This document shows positions 1-11,884 of a DNA stretch of 64,000 nt, one piece after another. Made by a program: the position numbers and the translations under genes. Numbering within the stretch: the first letter of the stretch is position 1; each line of letters opens with the position of its first letter. Source of the DNA: Capitulum mitella. Lineage: Eukaryota > Arthropoda > Thecostraca > Pollicipedomorpha > Pollicipedidae. The notes beneath the pieces were generated by a model. It saw only the letters and a list, made by a program, of their open reading frames with translations, did no database searches and was not told the origin of the DNA. Where the stretch lies: NCBI GenBank assembly GCA_030062745.1, contig CP099850.1, positions 6,758,001 to 6,822,000 on the forward strand. Reading direction: 5' to 3'.

Positions 1-922
1 TTTTTTTTTCATAAAAACAAGCCCATTGTACTTGCGTATACTCCGAAAGTCAAATCGTCAAGAAATCACTGAAAATGTAATTATAAACCGCTTTCATTTC
101 TTTGAGAAACTGCAAAAACAAAGGTGCCATTGGCCTATGTCAGCGCGCTTTTTACCAACAAACCTTGCTCCTTAGGAAAAGGGGAACATTCTGGGGGGAT
201 GGGGCTAACCACAGCAGCGTAAGTCACACCGTCACATCACTAACCCAGTCACTTTTCGAAGAGCTCAAGGTAAGCACATTGCATTTGTGTGAATTATGAA
301 TTCCTGAATATTTATAAACCTGGGTTATAGTATGTCTTGCAAGCTGAATCTTCATCTAAACATTAGAACTCGTTTTCAAAATCGTTTTTTTAATACCGTG
401 CGCCGCTTGATGAGAACAGGCCGTGCGCGGCGGAAAATTCTAGCTGCGTCTGGTCCATCTGTTATGAAGTATTTCGGCAGGAATGATGTTATTTTCCGTG
501 ATCTTTACAAGGACAGTGACAGCACAACCAAATCGCTGTTTATGTGTGTGTGTATGTGTGTAGGCACTGATGATTTTCAAAGGGTTACGTTACCGTAAAC
601 GATCATTTTGGTGTCGAGAGGGCACGGTTATAGTGGAGGAAGCCGTAGGCATTCTTCTGCACGACCCACTTTACCACTCTGGATGTGAGGTAAAGGATGG
701 ATTTTGATGGAAAATTAGCGGGCGTTTAGGATGGAGCGCTGGTTTCTCTGTCAGAATGGATAATGGAATGTTTCAGGAGATTTGCGTAGTGAAGATCACC
801 TGTCCGAACGCGTTCAATGCAGTTAGTAAAACGAAAAGACAGTCGAGGTCATCAGCAAGCAACTAAGTCAGCAGCCTCTGGCTAGCTTTTTTTCCTGCCA
901 AAAACAGTAACTTGTCAGCGTG
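1..922. other. Non-coding, nothing assigned
   Basis: Begins with a T run. Short frames only, and no splice-supported exon or repeat was recognised. Confidence 0.5.
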
Positions 923-1773
923 TTAACCCGGCACCGCCTGGCGTGTAGATTTACTCATCACGAGAGTCATTTCAGTACCGTGCTTTACGCAGTTCATAAT
1001 CCCAGAAAGTAATTATTGCTCTTTGGCAGCAAGAGTAATGCAACCTTATCCATCCTGTCCTAAACTGGCCTCGACTGGATGAAAAGCAGGTAATGCAAGA
1101 CTGATCATCAGAAGGTTTCACTTTAGTCCTGTTTGTCCCAGGGATCCTCACCTGGGTCGAATTTACCCCGACATTTGTTTAATATTTTGACATGCTTCTG
1201 ATGCAAAAGATCGTGGCTTCTTGTCTGATACCCAGCCGAAAGCTCTGAGATCAGTACGGCGGATAATATGATATGCGAGCCGGTGTTAGTATTCCACATG
1301 TTGTGGTATGCATTTTACACGACCTATGACGTCAGCAGTCACGTGACTAGAGCTAACGTAATAATTTCTAAATTGCAAGACCCAAGGCTATCGATTAGTG
1401 ATAGACTGGTTCAAAAGGGACAGATCCTGAGACAACAGGGGGTGCCCTTTTTGACATCCCCCAGGCGGTCGCGGACATAAAAACACGCCAGGCCGTGCCG
1501 GGTAACTATCTCGAAAACGTCCTTACAGTGATATTTTTTAAAATAAATTTCACCCGAATGGTCTGACACAGTAAAGCTAGGGATCGGAGCTCCTGCTAAG
1601 CAGAGCTTGTTGCTTGACTGAAACTCCTACATTCGATCGCGCACATCGGGGCTGGTTCTGTGGCGAATGTTTAACTCGCCGCCAAGGGTGCGATACGACC
1701 GTATGGAAGTCAGCTTGATCCCATGTTGGCTAGTTGCCAGCTGACCCGCCGTCCAAATATCGAGCGCCGCGAC
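923..1773 (+). repeat. Left arm of the 2.7-kb fold-back
   Basis: Matches the reverse complement of 2719-3631 over almost its whole length with many substitutions and small indels. Examples are GACTGATCATCAGAAGG in the left arm and CCTTCTGATGATCAGTC in the right. Confidence 0.9.
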
Positions 1774-1945
1774 GTCATGTCTCTATCATCTGACCTAGCA
1801 TGTAAATGGTCCTGATGTCAGAAGATGCAAAATTGGCTGACGGACAGGTATTAAGGGTTTGGTTGAGCTGGCTCTAACGGTTCAGAAGTCATTCACGAAA
1901 CACCGAGGGGTGCCCTATTTGAGCTCCCCTCCCCCGAGGTGGTGC
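1771..1945 (+). repeat. Dispersed direct repeat, copy 1
   Basis: Shares an ordered series of blocks with 4070-4232: a TCATGTCTC/TCATATCTC start, TGACCTAGCATG/TGATCTAACATG, TGATGTCA, GCTCTAACGGTTCAGA-like sequence and GGTGCCCT. It begins exactly where the left arm of the fold-back ends. Confidence 0.7.
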
Positions 1946-2480
1946 GGCGTTTAGCACTCGGCGGAAATTTTCGCCGTTGGAATTTTGCAGTCATATATAT
2001 AGGTATGTGCGTATTCAGCCGTGTGTCTTTTATGCATCTTCGTGTTATCGCTATTTGTGTTTGCTCTTTAAGTATATGCACATAGAATATCAGAACACAA
2101 CTGCTGCACCATACCGAGTTAGAAACGTGGTTCGTGACGGGCTTTTCTGCTTCTAGACGTGCACATCAGGTCGGATGGCGGACCGAAAAGTACTGACGGT
2201 ACGCGTCGGACACGCCTGCCAGCCGTGCGGGGGTCTCACGAGACCGTGCGGGGATCTCTCGAGGCGGGACATCAGGTGTCTAGTACTGGCGGAACCGGGA
2301 TGGGCGGCATGGTCTCGAATTATAATGACCTTTGCAAAGGTGAAGTGCTGAAAAGAGGAGACAGAAAACGAGCGAGGAACGTGCGGCAACAGTCCTTCGC
2401 CGCAGGACACTTTCTGCCTGTCGGAGCGGAACAATTCAACACGGAAATCATCAGAACCCCGTTCACTACGTGCATCTGCG

Positions 2481-2640
2481 ACCACCGCAGAAGCACGTGC
2501 CCAGTGAACGGGCGTTAAACTTCTCGTGGCAGGGAGCTTTATGAACGCAATTAATCTGCTACCACCGCAGAAGTACGTGTCCAGTTAACGGGCGTTAAAC
2601 TTCTCGTGGCAGGGAGCTTTATGAACGCAATTAATTGCTT
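2481..2640. repeat. 80-bp tandem duplication
   Basis: Two adjacent copies (2481-2560 and 2561-2640), nearly identical, each starting ACCACCGCAG. They lie just before the tRNA-like box in the spacer of the fold-back. Confidence 0.95.
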
Positions 2641-2657
2641 GCATTCCATCAACAAAC

Positions 2658-2730
2658 GTGATCGGTAGCTCAGTTGATATAAAGCGCTGATCGTCCCGTG
2701 CCGGCAGGACGGGTTCGAGTCGCCGCGGCG
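2658..2730 (+). ncRNA. tRNA-like sequence (SINE-head type pol III promoter)
   Basis: TAGCTCAGTTG at 2666-2676 matches the pol III A box exactly, and GGTTCGAGTCG at 2712-2722 is a near-perfect B box, 35 nt downstream. A 5-bp CGTCC/GGACG stem lies between them. The acceptor and T stems do not pair properly, so this is a tRNA-derived SINE head or tRNA relic rather than a functional tRNA. It reads into the right arm of the fold-back. Confidence 0.6.
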
Positions 2731-3631
2731 CTCGATATTTGGACGGCGGATCAGCTGGCAACTTGCCAACATGAGATCAACCTGACTGCCATATGGTCGT
2801 GTCGCAACCTTGGCGGCGAGTTAAACATTCGCAATAGAACCAGCCCTGGTGTGCGTAGTCAAATGCAAGAATTTCAGTCAAGCAACGAGCTCTGCTTACC
2901 AGGAGCTCCGATCCCTGGCATCACCGTGTCAGACCATTCGGGTGAAATTTATACAAAACAAATGTCGGTAGGGATGTTTTCGAGATGGTAACCCGGCACC
3001 GCCTGGCGTGTTTTTATCTCCGCGACCACCTGGGGGATGTCAAAAAGGGCACCCTCTGTTATCTCAGGATCTAACAGTCTGATCTAAACCAGTCTATCAC
3101 TAATCGATAGCCTTGGGTCTTGCAGTTCAAAAATTATTATGTTAGCCGTAGTCACGTGACTGCTAACATTACAGGTCGTGGAAAATGCACACCACGACTT
3201 CTGAAAAACTGACACCGGCTCGCACATCACATTATCTGCAGTACTGGTCTTAGAGCCTTCAACCGGGTATCACACAAGAAGTCACGATCTTCTGCATCAG
3301 AAGCATGCCAAAATGTCGAAAAATGTCGGGTTAAGTTCAACCCAGGTCAGGCGAAATAATAGTCGTACTTTACATGCCAAAGAGTGATACTTCAAAGCAG
3401 CCGTTTTGATCCCTGGAACAAAAATGGCTGAAGTGGAACCTTCTGATGATCAGTCTTGCATCACCTGTTTTTCATCCAGTCAAGGCCAGTCTAGGACAGG
3501 ACGGATAAGGTTGCATTATTCTTCCTGCCAAAGAGCAATAATTGTTCTCTGGGATTCTGAACTGCGTAAAGTACAGTACTGAAATGACTCGTGATAAGTA
3601 CATGTGCCCTGTCTGCTCTTTATCGGGTTAA
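2719..3631 (-). repeat. Right arm of the 2.7-kb fold-back
   Basis: Inverted partner of 923-1773. Both arms carry TCACTAATCGATAG-like sequence and the TTAA-CCCGG terminal motif. Confidence 0.9.
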
Positions 3632-4660
3632 GGTCAAGCCGGTTCAGCCATTTTTATTTTCCTGACTACGAACCATAATTGCTCTCTGCTACCACTGTGC
3701 TATCTTCCTCAGATAATGTTGCATTTCATTTCATATTGACATCAATCAATGACGAGATCTGGCATGACCTCATATTGCATTTGGTGAACCTTGCTAAGAG
3801 GCGCATGTAGATTTGCTTGTCTAGTTGAACGATGGGGAAGGTCAGCGGCATCCAATTCTATCACAAACAATGTCATAGTCCAATTGTCATCCTGCATGTG
3901 ACCAAGCATGGCCTGTAATGATGACGTGTCGTGGTTGTATATCCTTTGCTGACTGCCTTCTACGTAAATCCAAACAATCCATGCATTACATTTGCGAACA
4001 TTATAAAAAACAAGCATGTGCGCGGCGGCGCCCGAACATGCTTGTATGCATGCATGCAAGGGTTCACTTATGAAGTCATATCTCCATGACCTGATCTAAC
4101 ATGGAAACGGCTTTGATGTCAAAGCACGTAAAATTATTCATGAACAGGTAAGCGTATTTGGGCTGACTCTAACGGTTCAGAGGCTATTCACGACAACCGG
4201 ATGGAGGTGCCCTGTCTGACGCTCCCAGGCGGTGTCGGGCCAAGCCGCGATGCAGAACACATGTCCATGTCGTGGCCACCGCCATGATGGTTCGGACTGA
4301 GCTATCCCATTCCCCGCCGTGGTACTTTTGCGAACTACCATGTTAATAGTCGCAATGACACTCACCTGGCACACGACCGACGACTGAGCTAAATCAAATT
4401 TGAAACGGACGGCGGGAGTTTTGCAGTTGCCCCTGTGCCTTCAGGAGACCCCAAATTTACCATTTTTCAGGCGGTGAACTTTGATCACCATGCGCTCATG
4501 ACATGTTCTTGGAACACCATGACACACGTAATGGGTTTAATAAGATGCAGAAGCGCGAACAGCCACGAACGATTCCATGCGTAAATATCACGCAGACACC
4601 AAACAGAGCAACAGTGGAGCTCGTTTACGAAACAGCAAACCGAAGAAGCATAGGAGACAG
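3632..4660. other. Non-coding, apart from the direct repeat at 4070
   Basis: A 105-codon minus frame (3742-4059) contains an acceptor-like TTTGGATTTACGTAG before its last ~70 codons, but the peptide is unrecognised. Confidence 0.4.
4070..4232 (+). repeat. Dispersed direct repeat, copy 2
   Basis: Partner of 1771-1945 in the same orientation, containing CTCTAACGGTTCAGA and GAGGTGCCCT. It suggests that the fold-back sits inside, or derives from, a larger repeated unit. Confidence 0.7.
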
Positions 4661-5480
4661 AACTTATCCTTTTTGAGTGTCGAGTTGCTTTGGTTTGTCA
4701 AGTCGCCGCACAGCGCGACGGCGAAGTCGGTGAGCTGACCGGGTCGAGCCGATCCCGGCACTCAAGGTCGACGGAGTTGGCCTGCAGAGCCGCCGCTCTG
4801 GTGGCCGGACGACGTCGCCGACGATGATGCGTCGTCCCCGGTCCGGTTCGAGCCGAGGCCTCAGGGGCGTCAGCCGACACGCTCGACCTCGGCGGGCAGG
4901 CATCGCCGAGATATGTTGTCAGGTCTTCTCAGAGTCCGCCGCCGAGCTCCAGGAGCCCGGCCGGGGGGTCGATCGACACGTCGGACTGAAGCCTCAGATC
5001 ATCAATAGCTCCGGTATAGTCGATCGTTTTATCAATTGTTACGCACCGACGAGTAGCTCTGCGCGTGCGGCCGCTGCCGATGACGACCATCGCGCTCGAC
5101 TACACCCCGCACCACGCCGTCGAGGACGCTTACCCCCCCCCCCCTCCCTTCCAGCACACCGCTGAGGGCGTAGACCCCCGCCCCCCGGACCCCAACGCCG
5201 ATGACGCTGACACCATCATCTCTGCACCACGCCGATGAGGACGCCGAACTTCCTCCCTCCACGCCCCACCGCTGAAGACGTCCACCCTCGACCCCGCATT
5301 CGTCGACACGGCTCACCCGGCCGTCGCCTCACGTGTGCCCTTGGTAGCCGAGGCCTCAGGAGATCGCCGGCCAGGACACACCCTGACTTTGACCAGCCTG
5401 CGCCTGAGGCGGTGTGACGTGAGGTCCGGACGCGCCCGTGGAGACTGGACAGTTAGCCGAACGTGCCGTCTAAGCGGCCG
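4660..5480. other. GC- and CpG-rich tract
   Basis: About 800 bp rich in CG dinucleotides with overlapping frames on both strands, Pro/Arg-rich and without motifs. It may be a decayed GC-rich coding insert, like the one at 18.6 kb, or a CpG-rich promoter. It includes a C-run at 5130-5145. Confidence 0.4.
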
Positions 5481-7432
5481 TGCGTGGTATCCGTATGAAA
5501 TCTGTCGATTCAAACTGAGCCAGGTATGCACGTTGCGTACATTTGCGAGATTGGCAAGACATCAAACTCACCTACTTTGGAACAGGTGTCTGGAGTGCCT
5601 GAGCGCACCGAGAGCTGCGGTGTTGGTCCTCAGTGCACAAAATGCCCTCGCAAAATACAAGGATAAGGCGAATTTCGGAAACGCACAAAGCCGGCACTAG
5701 AAATGGACAAGCAGAGGACTGAAGATTACCACTGAAAGCGATAAACATCATGAGTGTAGACGGTTGCTTTTGACAAAATAAATTTCAACGCCGATTGGTT
5801 GTGACTACCAGCACGCATCCGAGCTCCTGAATTATAGTGTATCAGCCCAATTATAGTTTATCCTGAAAACGGTGAATAAAGTTGTGCAAGATTTGATGGT
5901 GACGCAGAATCTGGTATGGCCGAGAATCGCACGTTACGTAGGGTACGTGGGGTAAAATCTGTACTAATGTAATTGAAGTCACGGGTTCAGAGGGTGGTGA
6001 GCTTTGGGGAAAGGACCGTCTAGGGGCTCTTAAGCCGGATTCGGTGTCAGTGGTCGTGAAGGCGCTGGGATGGCGCGCCGTACGTGACCTAATTGCGAGG
6101 CGCGGCGGCATCGGTTTTTTTCATTTTCATTTTCCGAACACCGAAAGACTCGTGTGCTCCGGTGGTGGCTCGGCTCCTGTTCGCTCCATGTACTCCACGA
6201 CGCGTCCCAGCGCGTCCTCCGAGCGGAGGCGACCGGCGCCTGAGAGCCACCGACTTCCCGTCCGTGTCCCGCAGGACTTTTTTGCATCGCGCGGCCTCGT
6301 CCTAAAACCGCCTGTCGCTGGCTTTCGCCGTCTCTCGAACCCGTAGAGACCTTGTTCGAAAACCTGACGAGCTGTTTTCTAAACGTTGACGCGTCTGACC
6401 TAGCCTCACTTTATCTGTATGATTAATGCGTTTGTGTTGCCCTGTTTGTTTAATGACACTGTTTCGAAGATTTTCGGTGTGAAAACGATTCGAATCAAAC
6501 ATTAATCCACGCATCGGGAGGATTCGCTAATAAACTGAAATTAACTGGAGTATCTAGACCTTGTGTTGTGACGTTTGACGATTGGGCCGAGACTCCAATC
6601 ATGTAATCCAATTCACTCTAAATGCTCACTTTTGGTCGACTTTCAGTGATTTTGTTTCGCCATTTTTTGTAAATGTGTGTGAATAAACTCCAAATCCGAA
6701 AACAAAATCCCGATAATATCTGTCAGAAAACCGAGTCAAAAGGCATACTGGCCCCGAGCTTGCCAATAGAAGCGGGAGTCATCGTGATGATGGCCCTTTT
6801 CTGGATATGACAGTCATCCAGATAAACATTTGATCATCCCACTGCGAAAGAATGCTATAACGAAAACTTTTTCATTTAAAGAGAATAGGAGAATGTTTTA
6901 AACTCACTGACCTTTGACAGGTGTTTTTGGCTGGCATAGCCAAATTGCAGCGTTGTAGTCCGTAGCCCCGGAAGCCAGTTTATAAGTTGCATCACGCCTC
7001 AAAGCTTCAAACGCACGGTGGTTGAAAGCGATTTTTCCACCGAGTTTTCCCCAGTGTTCTATTCAGTCATGTATTTACAACTGTTGCGTGATGTCAAGAG
7101 GTGACGCAGGACAGTAAGCGATCGAAAAAGGCGTAAGCCCACTGGTCCGTATTGTGTCGTACCGGAGCATGGTTACAGAGTGCAATTTTGACTTTTACGT
7201 TTGGTCAGCTCGTAGAAATTTTTCCAGGAAAAATGGATGCTTCCCAAGGGAAAATGGCATGGAAAAAATCGAGAGTGGGACCTGAAATGTTACTACCTCT
7301 AAATTACTACTACCTCGACGCGTCAATGCACTGTAGGAAAATTTATCTGAATCTGATTTATTGGATCCAGCATACGGTCATTGTCTCTGAATGTGAATGT
7401 GCTTTAGTACAGAGGCGTAACTTTATCTCGTT
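5481..7432. other. No gene seen
   Basis: Only short frames without recognisable motifs. Confidence 0.4.
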
Positions 7433-7530
7433 GTGGGTGCACATGAGCCCATATATCACATGAGTGCACCCATAAACCACATTAGTGCACCCACAAATTT
7501 GGCCTATGCACCCACAAACCAAACCACAAT
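7433..7530. repeat. Short tandem/palindromic GTGCACCCA repeats
   Basis: Three to four units of about 24-26 bp carrying GTGCACCCAYAAA, preceded by an inverted copy (TTGTGGGTGCAC), so the block can form a hairpin. Confidence 0.75.
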
Positions 7531-7889
7531 TTATGACCCCAGACACGATATTTGGACTCTTTCATGATACAAAGGGACCTGTAAAATTAGAGCCGGTACG
7601 TAGTTATGCGTGGGTATCCATCACGTCATTAAGGAAACGTCCCACATAAATGAACCCATAGGCGCATCCAAGGAGCACTGATCGCTCGTATGCGCGAAAG
7701 TTCCAGCTTTTCTTGTTTGACCAAAAATAAAAATAAAAATGCGAATTTTCGTGATCTGAGAATATGGTGGCCGGAATGCTACAAATATTTGGTGTTTCGG
7801 GCCGGGGAGGAATGGGGTAGGTTTGGTCGGACCCGCCCCACTGGTCGGGTCTGAGAGCCAGTGGGGCGGGTCCTGCCGGCTGGTCCTGC

Positions 7890-8425
7890 CGGCTGACACT
7901 ACGTCTTTGTGTGAGGCTCCTCAGGAACCTGGAGATGTGCCGCCTGTACCTCACGGCATTCACAGTTACACACTGGCCGTCGGATTTTTCAAAGATGCCG
8001 TGCGCGCTCAGGGCGCATCAAGCAGTGCACTTCCGGCCGCAGAGGATCCTCTTAGCAACTTCATCTGGCGGCTCAGTAGACCAAAATCTGTACTTCTGCC
8101 TGTCTGCACGACCGTCAAGATGAAAATAAACTTCATCAGAAAACCTCTGGTTTCCTGGAAAGGATGCAGACGCGTCTCACTCCCTCAAGGAACCAGGTGC
8201 TGTAGGCGGCTGGCTATCAGTCCGGTAAAGCTTCTGATGGGTGGTGATCTGATACGGTAAGAAGTGAATGTAATCTGTCGCGATCCGGCCTGCTGTTGTT
8301 TTGCTGCGCCCAAGCTCTTGGCTGAGTCTCCGCAAAGATTGAGTCTCGGCAAAGACTTCTTCGGGCTACGCTGGAAGGCATTCCTGACCTTTTCGGTCAA
8401 CTCTTCGTTTCGTCTGGTGAATCTG
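7890..8425 (-). pseudogene. Broken Tc1/mariner-superfamily DDE transposase fragment
   Basis: Remnant of a cut-and-paste DNA transposase. Reading the minus strand from about 8420 there is a helix-turn-helix-like stretch (RNEELTEKVRNAFQRSPKKS), then after frame changes the catalytic-core motif SDEVYFHLDGRADRQ (about 8140-8095) followed by YRFWSTEPPDE, an in-frame stop inside the segment equivalent to VWCALSA, and VTVNAVRYRRHISRFL (about 7975-7920). The order and spacing match the transposases with an SDE-HFHLDG-VNRQN-RYW core that are common in arthropods. The first catalytic Asp is visible. The C-terminal part with the last acidic residue is not. At least one stop and several frameshifts make it non-functional. 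No terminal inverted repeats could be assigned. The family call rests on motif recognition. Confidence 0.8.
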
Positions 8426-9533
8426 GGACCACATTTCAGCTTGTTCAAATTCTCCACATTACCTCGTTGCGTAAACTTGTGGGCTATGTTCAAAATTGCA
8501 TTCCGGTTCGGCGTCCCACTGACTTTGAAAAATCACTTGAATTTGCGCTCAGTCTTAACAGTTCAAGTAATTTCGAAGTAAAACTGCACCACCTTTGTTG
8601 TTTGGTGTGCGCGGTAGGGCAAAATGGTGCATGCACACAAAAGCCATGACCGAAAACCAAAATAACGCAAATAAATCCCGTGACAAGCGCACGCGCACCA
8701 AAAAAACTTTTAGCCCTGTGACCGGAAAAGCACTAAAGCACTAACTGTCGTCGACAATTACGACAATTAGTCCTTTTGTCGTGAGACGCTCAGCGAAGGC
8801 TATCCAAACTCAGGCACAAAACGAATGAAATAATTCATTAGCAGATTCTACAAGAGGAGGATCACTCTTTTTCCTCGAACACATACCTTACGAAACAGTT
8901 TCTTGAGAAAGTGAAGTCAAGTTGTGATTAGATTTCAACTCTCTTCGTATTATTGTATCCAAGTGGCCTTGAGGGTTTCAATATATGTGTCTAGATTCAC
9001 CATCGTAAGTCCACTATCGGCGATGATTTACCAATACTCAGGCGCTCAGCTCTATCCAGTTTTCCTCCTCATCTAAAATAAAATATATTCTCTTTTAAAC
9101 GTTTCATGAAAGCGGATGATGGTTTGGGAAGGGCAACTGGAACGTAAGTGTCGGCAAAAGTAGTGAATTGATTTAGGTTATTTTCTCTCTCACAGTCACA
9201 TATCTATTGCCTAGCCATTCATGATCGATTGTATTTGGCTTAGTATGCTCTCGAAGTTTTCTTCATGAGTCTCTTGATCATCATTTGCAATCGTAACTTC
9301 CAAAACGTTCCGCTTGTCGGCCCAGATGAAGTTGCACTAAACTCCACGAGCAGGAACGTAAAACGTAAAACGTAAAACATCCAGGAAAGTGGAGGGGGGC
9401 AGATACGTTTTTCCCCACAAGGTTAGTGTTAAATCCCCCAAAAGTGGGGGACATGGTACCCCAACCCCCCCTGCTCCTACGGTAATGTCTTCAAGATAGG
9501 GTTAGTTACAGCCAGAACTGCACTTAACCCTAT
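8426..9533. other. No gene seen
   Basis: Contains three ACGTAAA units near 9355 and G-run/C-run palindromes at 9385-9475 that may be worn TTAA-element ends (GATAGGGTTAG at 9496). Confidence 0.35.
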
Positions 9534-11884
9534 TCCCGAACCCAATACGCTAGAAAATACCCCCCTATTATATTATTCTCATGAGATCTCGAGAATTACC
9601 TGCCTAATTTCATCGCAACAAAGGGCATTCGGTTCGCCATGACGCAAACAACACTTTTGTAAAGGAAATTTCGAGGTCTTGTAAGGAGCAGATGAAAGGA
9701 GTGTAAAGGTCGGCAAGGTAGCGTTTTTGGCATGCTAGAACTTTGATGTTTATGGACCGATGTTTATGCAATTATCATGAATGGAGAGCTAGTTGATGGA
9801 ACATTTCTTTGGTCCAAACATCTAGAATTTTGAGGAAGTTCATGGGAGGTCAGGGGACATTTTTGGAAAACTGAGTTAACATAGAAATGTAAAATCTTAC
9901 TTTGGCCTTTATTAATCATTTTATATTTAAGAAATGCAAATCATATGACATGGTTCCTATAATTATGGCATAGGCGGTGCCAGGGGCACGAAAGGGTCAT
10001 GTTCACAGTTTTGTCAGGTCAACTCACGACCTTTGACACCGAATAATTTCAAATGACCCCAGTCCATGGAATGGCCCTGGATTCATTTCATAAAGCTTGA
10101 AAAACGATTCCAATCGTCTGAACTGACTACTCCTATATTTCTAAAAGGCCTGCTTATGACCGTCGTGATACAGGGTACGCGCGCGGACATTTAACCCTAT
10201 TCCCGGAGGGCTAGACGGTGTGGTCGATTCCCGGCACGGGGGGCGGATTCGGCCCCCCCCCCTGAGATCTCGAGAACTACTTGTCCGATTTCATCGCAAC
10301 AAACGGCAATCGATTTGCCGTCACGTGAACTACATTTTTATCAAAAGAAATTTTCAAAATGTTGAAATTTGTGGATACAGGGGGCAAAAATGTCAAAATG
10401 GGGGTACTTTTGGACTTCTTGGAACTCCGTTGTTTATAGGCCAATTTCGATGAAAGTGGCATGAATCGAGAGAATATGGATAGGGCTTTTACCACGGGTC
10501 AGCAAATCTGAAATTTTGAGAAAATTCATGGGCGTTCACAGGGTTTTAAAAATAGGAGGATTAGTTTTCTACCAGCTGAATGAACAAAAGAGGCAAACAC
10601 CCTTTTTTGGCTTCTGTTACTCATGTTATACTAAAGAAGTACAAATCGCATTACAATGTTTGTATAATGTTAGCACAGGTGTCAGGGACATGAAAAAGGG
10701 GGAACTGTTATGGTCACACGTTTCTCAGAGCAACTTGTGACCTTTGACCTTAAATAGCCTCCAGTGACCTTGGGGTCACCTGGAATGATCTTGTACGCAT
10801 TTAATATTATCTGTAAACGTTTTCAATCATTTGAATTCACTCTATTTCAAAAAATTAATTTTATGGCTATTGCGATGTAGGGTACGCGCACTGACATTTT
10901 AGGTCCTAGCTCCGTGACCCGACCCGATATCAAGATGCAACTTGGTATACAAGTAGAAGGCACCGTTGTACGTCATATATATTCCGGGTTTGGTATTTGA
11001 AAAAACGGCGTCGAAGGTATAGCGAAAAAAACAAATTTGGCTTTTAACCTTGACCTGACCTTAAAAAATAACCTCAGATAAACGAAATTATGTCTGTACA
11101 TTGCCCAACTACTTAGCTATACATCCATATAAAGTTTTAAGTTCTAGCTTTAAAACTCTGTTTTTAACAGACATTTTCCTTGTACCCTCAACATGGCCAA
11201 AAATGGCATGAGGTGCCTTCCAAAAACGTTGCCTGGCTCCGCCCCTGAGCAAAATAGAACTTTGAAATTTTGTCACAGCACGTAGAAAGAATAGCTAGGA
11301 AAAGTGACCAAGTTCCGTGAAGCTGCGTTAAAAAGCCTGGAATTGGCAAGCAAAAAGCCCGAGAGGGGGCGGATTCCGCCTCCCCCTGCAGGAAATAGGG
11401 TTAAACCGTCGTGATATCCACTTAAAACTTGAGATGAAAGTGGAGGACGCTGTGTTGAGCCGTACTAGCTCCGGATTTCTTATGTTGAGAATTAGCGCCA
11501 GAAACATTTACGTAAAGCCAAACTTTGAATTTTGACCTTGGCTTGAGCTTGTAAAGTAACCCCAGATCAGCGAAAAAACGTTTATCCAGTTGTTTAGCTA
11601 TACATTCATGTAACGGTTTATGCTGTATCATAAAAGCCCGGTTTTGGCAGCCATTTTCCTTTTGCCCTCACCAGAGACAAAAATGCCCGGAGTTACCTCC
11701 TCACTGCCTGGCCTGGTCCGCCCCTAAGCAAACAGAATCATATTTTTTTTATAAAACTTTAAAACAAGAGACGGAAAAATGACCAAGTTTCGTCACGTTA
11801 CCTTAAAAACCCTGGAAATGTCGGGCAAAAAGCAAGAGACGGGCATCCGAAGCCCCCCTCCCCAGCATACCAGAATAGGGTTAG
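9534..11884 (+). mobile_element. Diverged TTAA/CCCTATTCCC element interrupted by a younger copy
   Basis: Starts TTAACCCTATTCCCGA at 9534 and ends ATAGGGTTAG at 11884. The internal sequence matches the same family as the copies at 10191, 14745 and 52375, but with much more divergence. It is split at 10190/11405 by the insertion of the 10191-11404 copy. About 25 bp of the older element's own sequence seems lost at the break. Without the insert it would be about 1.14 kb. Confidence 0.8.
10191..11404 (+). mobile_element. piggyBac-like non-autonomous element (TTAA, CCCTATTCCCGG ends), nested copy
   Basis: 1.21 kb bounded by TTAA on both sides with inverted termini CCCTATTCCCGG and a slightly altered CAGGAAATAGGG. 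Subterminal G-run/C-run palindromes lie inside each end (10238-10263 and near 11363-11390). It is highly similar to the copies at 14745 and (inverted) 52375. No coding capacity for a transposase. TTAA target plus CCY termini is the piggyBac rule; autonomous activity would need a transposase elsewhere. Confidence 0.88.

Larger units (their letters stand above)
923..3631. mobile_element. Large fold-back element with TTAA-CCCGG outer ends
   Basis: Two long imperfect inverted arms, 923-1773 and 2719-3631, face each other across a ~945-bp spacer. The left outer end reads TTAACCCGGCACC and the right outer end reads CGGGTTAA (3624-3631). Inside each arm a second copy of the end sequence occurs (GTAACCCGGCACC at 2988; its complement ending at 1505), so each arm itself contains an element-sized unit (923-1505; 2988-3631). 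Termini and TTAA target fit piggyBac-like non-autonomous elements. No transposase is encoded; ORFs of 110-119 codons in the spacer are unrecognised. Confidence 0.75.

Noticed and set aside
2658-2730. Functional tRNA gene
   Set aside because: A and B boxes are good but the acceptor and T stems do not pair, so it was called tRNA-like only.
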